NCBI GenBank assembly: GCA_018670825.1
Contig: JABHIW010000140.1
Span: forward strand, 1 to 64,000
Direction: 5' to 3'
From: Candidatus Scalindua sp.
Lineage (GTDB): Bacteria > Planctomycetota > Brocadiia > Brocadiales > Scalinduaceae
Length of the DNA stretch: 64,000 nt
Under the pieces are notes generated by a model, which saw only the letters and a list, made by a program, of their open reading frames with translations, was not told where the DNA came from and searched no databases. Shown piece by piece: positions 56,963 through 64,000 of this stretch. The position numbers and the translations under genes were made by a program. Every line of letters starts with the position of its first letter. The stretch's first letter is position 1.

Positions 56963-58462
56963 GTGGGAAGAAGAGGGAACGGAATACTTCTCCATATTAC
57001 ATCCCTGCCATCACCTTATGGCATTGGGGATTTTGGAAAAGAGGCTTACTGGTTTGTAGATATCCTTGCAGAAAACTATCAAAGTTTCTGGCAGATACTT
57101 CCGTTAAATCAAACATGTGCTGTCTATGGCAACTCTCCTTACAGCAGTTTTTCAGCATATGCAGGGAATACTATCCTGATAAGTCCGGATCTAATGGTAG
57201 AAGATGGGGTTCTCTTGAAATCTGATATAGAAGGCCATCCTTCATTTTCCCGGGAGAGTGTTGATTATAATGCTGTTACAAAGTATAAAGAAGAACTTTT
57301 CAGGAAAGCTTTTGAAAAAAACAAAGACAGCCTTACAGAACATCATGAATTTAATAGGTTTTGTAATGAAAATCTCTATTGGCTTGAAGACTATAGTCTG
57401 TTTGTCTCCATAAAAAAACATTTTAACAATGTTGATTGGAGCAAGTGGCCTGAATACCTCAGGGACAGAAAAGATGAAGAGCTTAAAGAGTGGAAAGAAA
57501 AATTACAGGAAAATATATTGAAAGAACATTTTCTTCAATATATTTTCTTTAAACAGTGGCACTCTCTTAAAGATTATTGCGACCATAAAGGTGTGCACAT
57601 AATTGGCGATTTGCCTATCTACGTTAATTATGACAGTGCTGATGTATGGGCAAACCCGGAAATCTTCAAGTTAACTGACGAGAAAAAACCTGTTTTTGTT
57701 GCCGGTGTTCCACCGGATTATTTCAGCTCTACAGGTCAGTTGTGGGGACATCCTGTTTATGACTGGGCTGTTCTTAAAGAAACAGGGTACTTATGGTGGA
57801 TAAAACGTATAGAACATAACCTCAGGTTCTTTCATATGTTTCGACTTGATCACTTTAGAGGATTTGTCGGATACTGGGAAATTCATGCAGGTGAAGAGTT
57901 TGCAACTAACGGACATTGGGCAGAAGCACCTGCCAGAGATTTTTTTAATACTATTGTAAATCATTTTGACCATCTTCCTATAATTGCTGAAGACCTTGGA
58001 GTGATTACTCCGGACGTAAGAGAGGTTATGGAACTATATGGGTTTCCCGGGATGAAAGTATTACTTTTTGCCTTTGGAGAAGATCTGCCATCAAACCCTT
58101 ATACACCACACAATTATACGAGAAACGGTGTTGCTTACACCGGAACACATGATAATAATACTGCCAGGGGTTGGTTCAATAATGAAACCAGCGCTGAAGA
58201 CAGAAAAAGAATTTTTGATTATATTGGACACGAGGTTTCAGAAGATCAAATACACTGGGAACTTATAAAACTTGTTATGAGTTCTGTCGCAGATATGGTT
58301 ATAATACCGATGCAAGATCTTCTTGGTCTGGAAGAGGACTCAAGGACGAACCTTCCTGCTAGTTCTAATGGTAATTGGGAATGGAGACTTGCACCAGAAA
58401 GATTATCTCCTGCAATAACAAAAAAACTGTCTGAAATGACAAAAATTTATGGAAGAGGATAA
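56963..58462 (+). CDS. malQ: 4-alpha-glucanotransferase
   Basis: Disproportionates malto-oligosaccharides. The 499-residue GH77 protein starts at GTG 56963 after AAGGAGAAAAC. It shows GILLHITSLPSPYGIGDFG, WQILPLNQT, IIGDLPIYVNYDSADVWANP, nucleophile Asp in MFRLDHFRGF, acid/base Glu in IIAEDLGVIT, and the third Asp in YTGTHDNNTARGW. All catalytic residues are present. It sits between the GH57 gene and glgP. Confidence 0.97.
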   Translation: MGRRGNGILLHITSLPSPYGIGDFGKEAYWFVDILAENYQSFWQILPLNQTCAVYGNSPYSSFSAYAGNTILISPDLMVEDGVLLKSDIEGHPSFSRESVDYNAVTKYKEELFRKAFEKNKDSLTEHHEFNRFCNENLYWLEDYSLFVSIKKHFNNVDWSKWPEYLRDRKDEELKEWKEKLQENILKEHFLQYIFFKQWHSLKDYCDHKGVHIIGDLPIYVNYDSADVWANPEIFKLTDEKKPVFVAGVPPDYFSSTGQLWGHPVYDWAVLKETGYLWWIKRIEHNLRFFHMFRLDHFRGFVGYWEIHAGEEFATNGHWAEAPARDFFNTIVNHFDHLPIIAEDLGVITPDVREVMELYGFPGMKVLLFAFGEDLPSNPYTPHNYTRNGVAYTGTHDNNTARGWFNNETSAEDRKRIFDYIGHEVSEDQIHWELIKLVMSSVADMVIIPMQDLLGLEEDSRTNLPASSNGNWEWRLAPERLSPAITKKLSEMTKIYGRG

Positions 58463-58608
58463 TTTTACATACAGATATAAACAGACAAACATTGCACCGC
58501 ACAGAGGCTGTCAGGAACAGTTTTTTACCGTTAGCACTGAATTAAAAGATTAGAAGTTAACAGCATGGTTGCTGCATACAGGCGGGCGCACAATGAAGGG
58601 ATAATTAC

Positions 58609-60321
58609 ATGTCAATAACAGAAAAACAGACGAATGGATCTAAGATTGCCTATTTCTCTATGGAAATTGGGCTTAGGGATGATATACCAACATTCAGTGG
58701 TGGATTGGGTATACTTGCCGGAGACACTATTAAATCAGGTGCTGATTTAAATCTTCCTCTTGTTGCAGTAACATTAATCTACCATAAAGGATACTTTAAA
58801 CAGGATATGGATGATCAGGGCCGACAGATAGAGTTACCCGTAATATGGAAACCTTCAGATACCATGACTACTGTACCTAAAAAGGTAAATGTCATAATTG
58901 AAGGCAGGACCGTACATATCCAGGCGTGGGTTTATTTTGTTAAAAGCCCCAAAGGTGGTGAAGTTCCTGTAATATTTCTTGATACTAATTTACCAGAAAA
59001 CAGCGAAGAAGACAGAATGTTAACAGACCATCTCTATGGAGGCGAAGACAGTTACAGGATAAAGCAGGAGGTGGTCCTCGGGATTGGTGGAGTTAAGATG
59101 TTAAAGATGCTTGGGTTTCAAATAAAGAAGTATCATATGAATGAAGGGCATGCGGCATTCTTAACACTTGAGCTTTTACATCAATTGAAAAACGATTTAA
59201 AGGATGTGTGGGATGAGTCATTTATGTGGGACTTTGAAGCCGTTAAAGAGTTGTGTGTGTTTACAACACACACGCCGGTTGAAGCAGGACATGATAAGTT
59301 TTCTTATGAACTGTACAGGAACGTAATTGGCGACTATTTTCCGGAGAAGGTTATACGTGACCTTGCCGGGGAAGATCATCTTAATATGACACTTCTTGCT
59401 TTAAATCTGAGTAATGATGTAAATGGAGTTGCCAAAAAGCACGGAGAGGTATCACAGAATATGTTTCCGGGTTATAAAATTAATTCAATTACAAATGGCG
59501 TACACTCTTATACATGGACATGTGACAGCTTTAAAAAACTGTTTGATAAATATATACCTGGCTGGGCAAACGAACCGGAGTTATTTGTAAGAACTGATAT
59601 GGTCCCCCACAAGGAACTCTGGAATGCACATTCAGAGGCAAAGAAAATTCTCATTGATTATGTAAATTCTGTCCATGACTTGAGTATGGACTATGAGACA
59701 CTGACAATAGGGTTTGCAAGAAGATTTGCCACATATAAGAGAGCCTCCCTTTTATTTAATGACATTGAAAGGCTTGAGAGAATTGCATCCGGTAAAATCC
59801 AGGTGATTTTTTCAGGAAAAGCACATCCAAAAGATGAAGGAGGCAAAAAGCTTATAGAAGATATATTTTCATATTCAGACAAACTAAAAGGAAAGATAAA
59901 AATTGTCTTTGTAAATAACTATAACATGGAAACCGCCCTGAAGATAGTTTCAGGCGTGGATGTCTGGCTGAACAACCCTATCAGACCTCTTGAGGCATCT
60001 GGAACAAGCGGTATGAAGGCGGCACATAATGGGGTCCTGAACTTCAGTGTTCTTGACGGATGGTGGATTGAAGGACATATAGAAGGAGATACCGGTTGGT
60101 CTATCGGTCCTGAATCAACAGAGATTGTGCCTGATGATAATGCAAATGAGATAGACACAAACGATCTATATAACAAACTCGAAAAAGTTATTATCCCAAC
60201 CTTTTACCAGGACAGAGACAAATGGATCAGTATGATGAAAAGTGCGATTGGTAAAAATGCCTACTTTTTCAACACTCATAGAATGATGCTGAGATATGTT
60301 ACTGAAGCGTATATAAAATGA
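58609..60321 (+). CDS. glgP: Alpha-glucan phosphorylase
   Basis: Releases glucose 1-phosphate from glycogen. This is the short 570-residue GT35 type: IAYFSMEIGLRDDIPTFSGG, LGILAGDTIKSGADLNLPLV, VCVFTTHTPVEAGHDKF, TNGVHSYTW, RRFATYKRASLL, VIFSGKAHPKDEGGK, and the PLP-lysine region LEASGTSGMKAAHNGVLNFS. It lacks the long regulatory N-terminus of E. coli GlgP, as usual for this subtype. A RAYT element separates it from glgA downstream. Confidence 0.95.
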   Translation: MSITEKQTNGSKIAYFSMEIGLRDDIPTFSGGLGILAGDTIKSGADLNLPLVAVTLIYHKGYFKQDMDDQGRQIELPVIWKPSDTMTTVPKKVNVIIEGRTVHIQAWVYFVKSPKGGEVPVIFLDTNLPENSEEDRMLTDHLYGGEDSYRIKQEVVLGIGGVKMLKMLGFQIKKYHMNEGHAAFLTLELLHQLKNDLKDVWDESFMWDFEAVKELCVFTTHTPVEAGHDKFSYELYRNVIGDYFPEKVIRDLAGEDHLNMTLLALNLSNDVNGVAKKHGEVSQNMFPGYKINSITNGVHSYTWTCDSFKKLFDKYIPGWANEPELFVRTDMVPHKELWNAHSEAKKILIDYVNSVHDLSMDYETLTIGFARRFATYKRASLLFNDIERLERIASGKIQVIFSGKAHPKDEGGKKLIEDIFSYSDKLKGKIKIVFVNNYNMETALKIVSGVDVWLNNPIRPLEASGTSGMKAAHNGVLNFSVLDGWWIEGHIEGDTGWSIGPESTEIVPDDNANEIDTNDLYNKLEKVIIPTFYQDRDKWISMMKSAIGKNAYFFNTHRMMLRYVTEAYIK

Positions 60322-60337
60322 TTATCCCTTGATTTCT

Positions 60338-60363
60338 CGTTCCCAAGCTCCAGCTTGGGAACG
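60338..60363. repeat. REP hairpin left of RAYT
   Basis: CGTTCCCAAGC-TCCA-GCTTGGGAACG, a perfect 11-base stem with a 4-base loop, preceded by TTTCT. It lies 17 bases after the glgP stop and forms an inverted pair with the hairpin at 60963-60987. Confidence 0.85.
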
Positions 60364-60395
60364 TCAATGTGACAAAGCTTTGCTTTGAGAAAAAC

Positions 60396-60935
60396 ATGAG
60401 AACCCGTTATCAAATATTAGACAGTAATAGCAATAGTGTGTATTTTATCACATCTACCATTGTCGAATGGATACCGGTTTTTACAAAGCAAGAATATTTT
60501 GAAATAATTATTAATTCACTGAGTTATTGCAGAGAGAATAAAGGATTAAAATTATATGCATATGTAATACTTGATAATCATGTTCATCTTATCTGTTCCG
60601 CTGACAACTTAACTCAAATAATAAAAGACTTTAAAAGCCATACCGCTCGCGAAATAATAAAGGCTGCAGAAGTTGACAGAAAAAAGTGGCTTTTGAATCA
60701 ACTTGAATTTTACAAAAAGAAATACAAGAAAGACAGTAAGCACCAAGTATGGCAAGAAGGGTATCATCCCCAGATTATAACAGAAGAAGATATTTTTAAA
60801 CAGAAAGTTGAGTACATCCATAATAATCCGGTGAAAAAAGGATTAGTCGAAGATGTAGAACATTGGATCTATTCAAGTGCAAAAAATTATCTTTGTGGTG
60901 AAGGGCGTATAGAAATTGATTTAATTGAGACTTAA
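60396..60935 (+). mobile_element. REP-associated tyrosine transposase (RAYT, IS200/IS605-like Y1)
   Basis: A 179-residue protein from ATG 60396 (a GTG at 60369 would add 9 residues). It has the HUH motif in DNHVHLICS, where two His bind the metal, and the C-terminal VEYIHNNPVKKGLVEDVEHW segment with the candidate catalytic Tyr, followed by YSSAKNYL. These are the hallmarks of RAYT/Transposase_17 proteins, which nick REP hairpins. Inverted REP hairpins bracket it at 60338-60363 and 60963-60987, so the whole unit (about 650 bases) is a REP-RAYT locus placed between glgP and glgA on the same strand. The reading frame is intact, so it may be active or domesticated. Confidence 0.92.
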
Positions 60936-60962
60936 GCAAAGTAAAACTTTTAATCAAATATA

Positions 60963-60987
60963 CGTTCCCAAGCAGAGCTTAGGAACG
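60963..60987. repeat. REP hairpin right of RAYT
   Basis: CGTTCCCAAGC-AGA-GCTTAGGAACG, an 11-base stem with one mismatch, followed by GAGA. Read on the other strand it starts TCTCGTTCC like the left copy, so the two REP units face each other. Confidence 0.85.
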
Positions 60988-61013
60988 AGAATCTCTCTCT
61001 TTTCTGGGGGGGA

Positions 61014-62507
61014 ATGAGAGATTATACGAATCCCAAATACAAAATGAGAATAGCAGAAGTATCTTCGGAAATAATCCCCTACGCTAAAACCGGCGGCCTT
61101 GCAGACGTTACGGGAACACTGCCCTTATACCTTGAGAAGGCCGGACATGAAGTATCAATGTTCATGCCGCTTTATAAGTCGGTAAAAGAATCCAGTATAG
61201 ATACCAGGCTTTCAGATATTACTTTTGATATTCCAATTGGCGATAGAGAATACACCGTAAATCTTTGGAAAAGCACTCACCATGGCTCGAAAAACATTGC
61301 AATCTATTTCATACAACGTGATGAATATTACGACAGAGATGCGCTTTACGGAACAGAATCCGGTGATTACCAGGACAACTCAGAGCGTTTCATTTTCTTC
61401 TCCAGAGCGGTAATAGAGGCGATTAAAAGACTGGGATTATCAATAGACATTATTCATTGTCATGACTGGCAGACGGCATTAATACCTATTTACCTGAAGA
61501 CATTGTTTACGCACGACAAAAAGCTCTCCTCTATAAAAACAGTGCTGACCATTCACAACCTTGCATATCAGGGGATGTTCCGGCAGGAAGAGATGAAACT
61601 TACCGGTTTAGACATGTCGCTGTTTAACTGGAAAAATCTTGAACACTGGGGAAACGTAAACTTCCTAAAGGGTGGAATCGTTTTTGCCGATTTTGTGACA
61701 ACCGTTTCTAAAAAATATGCAGAGGAAATAAGAACCGTTGAGTTTGGATGTGGCCTGGAAGATGTCATCAAAGAATACGAAAGCAAACTTTACGGAATAA
61801 TCAATGGCGTTGATTACTCTGAGTGGTCACCGGAAATTGACAATCTTATACCTTCCAAATACAGTGTTGATGACTCAAGTGGAAAGGCATTATGTAAAAA
61901 GCACTTACAGAAAATACTAAATCTTCCACAAACTGAAGCACCACTTCTCGGTATGATCAGCCGCCTTGCGGAACAAAAGGGTGTCGACCTTTTGATCGTC
62001 ATTATGGATGAACTGATGGAAAGAGATCTTCAACTCGTAATACTGGGTATAGGTGATGAAAAATACCATCAAATGCTTAAGGACGCTGTGCCCAAATACA
62101 ACAGCAAGCTTTCAGTAAACATCATGTTTGATAACAAACTGGCCCATGAAATAGAAGCAGGCTCTGATATTTTCCTGATGCCTTCAAAATATGAACCTTG
62201 CGGCTTAAATCAGCTGTACAGTTTGAGATATGGGACCATTCCTGTAGTACGTGAAACCGGAGGTCTGGCAGATACAATAATTGATGCAAATGATGAAAAT
62301 CTCAAAAATGGAGTTGCCACGGGATACACTATGAAAGGTTTTTTCGCTACGGAATTTCTCTTTGCTATCGACAGGGCTCTGGAAATGTATAAATCAAAGA
62401 CACAATGGAACGCGCTAATAAAAAATGCCATGATACAGGATTGGTCATGGGAAAAAAGTGCGAATAAATATGTAGCATTATTTAAATCTGTACTGGGAGA
62501 AAAATAA
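61014..62507 (+). CDS. glgA: Glycogen synthase (ADP-glucose dependent)
   Basis: Elongates glycogen from ADP-glucose. The GT5 protein has MRIAEVSSEIIPYAKTGGLA (the KTGGLADV loop that binds ADP-glucose), IDIIHCHDWQTALIP, TIHNLAYQGMF, TVSKKYAEEI, GIINGVDYSEWSP, ISRLAEQKGVDLL, and PSKYEPCGLNQLYSLRYGTIPVVRETGGLADTI. At 61014 the ATG is preceded by a G-run only one base away, too close for a normal ribosome binding site; ATG 61044 gives the usual family N-terminus but has no SD at all. Either start leaves all motifs intact. The adjacent RAYT element has replaced the natural upstream region. Confidence 0.95.
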   Translation: MRDYTNPKYKMRIAEVSSEIIPYAKTGGLADVTGTLPLYLEKAGHEVSMFMPLYKSVKESSIDTRLSDITFDIPIGDREYTVNLWKSTHHGSKNIAIYFIQRDEYYDRDALYGTESGDYQDNSERFIFFSRAVIEAIKRLGLSIDIIHCHDWQTALIPIYLKTLFTHDKKLSSIKTVLTIHNLAYQGMFRQEEMKLTGLDMSLFNWKNLEHWGNVNFLKGGIVFADFVTTVSKKYAEEIRTVEFGCGLEDVIKEYESKLYGIINGVDYSEWSPEIDNLIPSKYSVDDSSGKALCKKHLQKILNLPQTEAPLLGMISRLAEQKGVDLLIVIMDELMERDLQLVILGIGDEKYHQMLKDAVPKYNSKLSVNIMFDNKLAHEIEAGSDIFLMPSKYEPCGLNQLYSLRYGTIPVVRETGGLADTIIDANDENLKNGVATGYTMKGFFATEFLFAIDRALEMYKSKTQWNALIKNAMIQDWSWEKSANKYVALFKSVLGEK

Positions 62508-62573
62508 ATTGGAAACAAATTATATCGCACCTGAATACTATTAACGTTCGGCAAGTGAATTGATTTCCATTTC

Positions 62574-63992
62574 TCATTTCTCTTCTGCCGGATGCTTGAT
62601 CTTTTGCCAGTATTCCTCAAATTCAAAATGCGGGCTGTGTTCATCATTGTGACAGATTTCACAGTTCTCGATACCTACCTTACCGTAATCTTTTGATAAT
62701 GTCTCTTTGTGATCACTTCCGGGTCCATGGCAACTTTCACAGCCGACTCCCTTCAGTGCCGGTGTTGATTCTATAGTTTCAAAACCGGTGAAGTAATTTA
62801 AACCAATAACGTGACACTCTACACATTCAGGGTCGTACTCATGCTCAGCCTTCACTAACGTCTCATAAGCTGAAGCGTGACCTGTCTCTTCCCAGTGTTT
62901 AAAGATTTTGTTGTGACAGGCAGCACAATCATCATTACCGATATAGGTCAGGTTCGAAGGTGGATCACTCTTAAAAACCTGTGCCAGTAACTCCTCATCC
63001 TTGAGTCTCTCCTGATAGATTTCTAATAGCATTGTGATTTCAGATGAATCTTCAAATTTTCCATCTAAAGGCGTTGTCTCGATAGCAGGTGAAGAACTAT
63101 TAACATGCTCATCTTCACCTGATTCTTTCCGGCGTGTCGATAGCGTAATCTTTCCAACATATTTACCCTTTTCTCCTACGGGAATTACGTATGTATTATC
63201 CACTTTTTTAAGATAGAGATCTGGCCTGTCAACCAGGTGTCCTGAGATTATTAAGTCAAGTTCAGGATAGACTTCTGCGATCTTTATCGACTCCTCCATT
63301 TCCGCATGAGAAAGCAATATCAAGATGTCTGTTTTATCGTACAGATCACTTAACAAAGGTTTAAGTGCTAAAACGGGATCCACAACCGTTACGTCCAGAT
63401 AAGCGCTTTCAATAAGCTCTGGAGAAACTATGCCTAATATACCAACCTTTAAAATAGATTCTTCCGTTTTTATCTCTTTTATAATGTAAGGTTTTATATT
63501 GAAAGCCGATGTATCAAGATCAACAATATTGCTTGATACAAAATCTACATTACTTATTTGGGAAAGATAGCCTAGTAAATCAATTCCCATATTAAGGTCC
63601 TTTTCGCCTATGTTATGCGCGACATAACCCATCCTGCCTAATGCGTCAAGTGCTGTCTCCATCTTGATTTCGTCTTGTCTGCCGACTTTACCGGGAAGAT
63701 CACCTAAGCTTAAGAGGATCCAGTTTTCATCTTTTCCCCTTAGATGGTTGATTAATGTATGTCGTTTTGGGAAGCCACCAAGCTGTACTTCCGAACATCC
63801 ACAAGGTTCCAGATAACCATTTTCTTCGCCGGTAAAGACAACGTGTATGGTTGGTGATGGTGATGCTTTATTCAGACTGTCTCCGGGTTCTTTTCCACTT
63901 TGGCTATTGCAGCCCTGATTAGACAGAATCAGTAACAGGGAAACAAAAACAAAAGCTTTAACAACGGAAATTTTACTGTTAATCCTGGTCAT
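62574..63992 (-). CDS. Tetrahaem cytochrome c with 5'-nucleotidase-like N-terminal domain
   Basis: A 472-residue exported protein with a signal peptide (VVKAFVFVSLLLILSNQGC, possibly lipidated at Cys28). Residues 47-290 resemble the UshA/5'-nucleotidase metallophosphoesterase fold (GYLEPCGCSEVQLGGFPKRH, LLSLGDLPG, VAHNIGEKDLN, DILILLSHAE, LDLIISGHLVD), but the first DxH metal motif is absent. The C-terminal 120 residues hold four CxxCH haem sites: CAACH (356), CVECH (390), CESCH (418) and CEICH (444), similar to cytochrome c554 types. It should be a periplasmic electron carrier or oxidoreductase. It converges with glgA, 66 bases apart. The fusion occurs in bacteria with rich multihaem respiratory chains. 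Confidence 0.9.
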   Translation of the reverse strand: MTRINSKISVVKAFVFVSLLLILSNQGCNSQSGKEPGDSLNKASPSPTIHVVFTGEENGYLEPCGCSEVQLGGFPKRHTLINHLRGKDENWILLSLGDLPGKVGRQDEIKMETALDALGRMGYVAHNIGEKDLNMGIDLLGYLSQISNVDFVSSNIVDLDTSAFNIKPYIIKEIKTEESILKVGILGIVSPELIESAYLDVTVVDPVLALKPLLSDLYDKTDILILLSHAEMEESIKIAEVYPELDLIISGHLVDRPDLYLKKVDNTYVIPVGEKGKYVGKITLSTRRKESGEDEHVNSSSPAIETTPLDGKFEDSSEITMLLEIYQERLKDEELLAQVFKSDPPSNLTYIGNDDCAACHNKIFKHWEETGHASAYETLVKAEHEYDPECVECHVIGLNYFTGFETIESTPALKGVGCESCHGPGSDHKETLSKDYGKVGIENCEICHNDEHSPHFEFEEYWQKIKHPAEEK

Positions 63993-64000
63993 CTTAATAT

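Noticed and set aside
60963-60987. Hairpin after RAYT as a Rho-independent terminator
   Set aside because: No T-run follows, and it matches the left REP hairpin in inverted form, so it is better explained as a transposase recognition site.

Overview
The window is a 64 kb, AT-rich (roughly 38-40% G+C by eye) chromosomal segment of a Gram-negative bacterium. It carries KDO activation (kdsB), an outer-membrane lipid-asymmetry lipoprotein (mlaA), an OmpA-type lipoprotein, the futalosine menaquinone genes mqnA/mqnC, DUF1844 and DUF502 proteins, a tetrahaem cytochrome fused to a 5'-nucleotidase-like domain, and large secreted repeat proteins. This combination suggests a planctomycete, most plausibly an anammox-type member of the Brocadiales ('Candidatus Scalindua'-like). 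The taxonomic call is inference: no rRNA or tRNA gene was recognised in the window.

Layout. 1-3849 (-): the N-terminal 1283 residues of a giant secreted fibre protein that runs off the left edge. 4.1-5.2 kb: a tiny membrane protein and a decayed response-regulator fragment. 5.2-8.9 kb (-): polyamine genes speD-speE, an unknown gene and purD. 9.3-10.3 kb: an orphan two-TM Cache sensor. 10.5-15 kb (-): mlaC / RND (HpnN-like) / mlaA, a probable outer-membrane lipid trafficking set. 15.2-17.8 kb (-): mqnA-mqnC-unknown Cys protein. 18-23.6 kb: accessory zone with a collagen-like/MopE-like secreted protein, a HigBA toxin-antitoxin pair with a readable promoter/operator, a TlpA/DUF4369 protein and several dispersed inverted repeats. 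23.8-34.4 kb (+ mostly): core genes alr, dnaG-rpoD-zinc-ribbon-rnpB (RNase P RNA starts only about 7 nt after the zinc-ribbon stop), a parvulin, and kdsB-pyrG-DUF1844. 34.4-35.2 kb (-): three tiny ferritin-like two-helix proteins. 35.3-44.3 kb: NCS2 permease, VWA/TSP3/OmpA lipoprotein, proA, FtsB-like, enolase, csrA, DUF362 ferredoxin, nitroreductase. 44.6-47.2 kb: an IspH-UbiA fusion and a DUF502 membrane protein. 47.5-62.5 kb: a divergent glycogen island: galT-histidine kinase-response regulator-glgC leftward and glgB-GH57-malQ-glgP-(RAYT transposase)-glgA rightward. 62.6-64 kb (-): the metallophosphatase-like tetrahaem cytochrome.

How the genes work together. The glycogen island contains the activating enzyme (GlgC), synthase (GlgA), branching enzyme (GlgB), phosphorylase (GlgP), 4-alpha-glucanotransferase (MalQ), a GH57 enzyme and a GalT-family nucleotidyltransferase, so it can build and mobilise storage glucan; a soluble PAS-GAF kinase and receiver-only regulator inside the leftward operon suggest signal-dependent control. 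MqnA/MqnC feed menaquinone synthesis, and the IspH-UbiA fusion may link isoprenoid supply to a membrane prenyltransfer step. The Mla/RND genes, KdsB, OmpA protein and fibre protein all concern the outer envelope.

Most interesting signals: (i) the RAYT transposase bracketed by inverted REP hairpins inside the glycogen operon; (ii) the IspH-UbiA fusion with a degenerate first Asp motif; (iii) the trio of mini ferritin-like proteins; (iv) the HK/receiver pair embedded in glycogen genes; (v) the modular fibre protein; (vi) a REP-like palindrome sitting where the mqnA ribosome binding site should be; (vii) a probable CTG start and altered active-site motif in SpeE.
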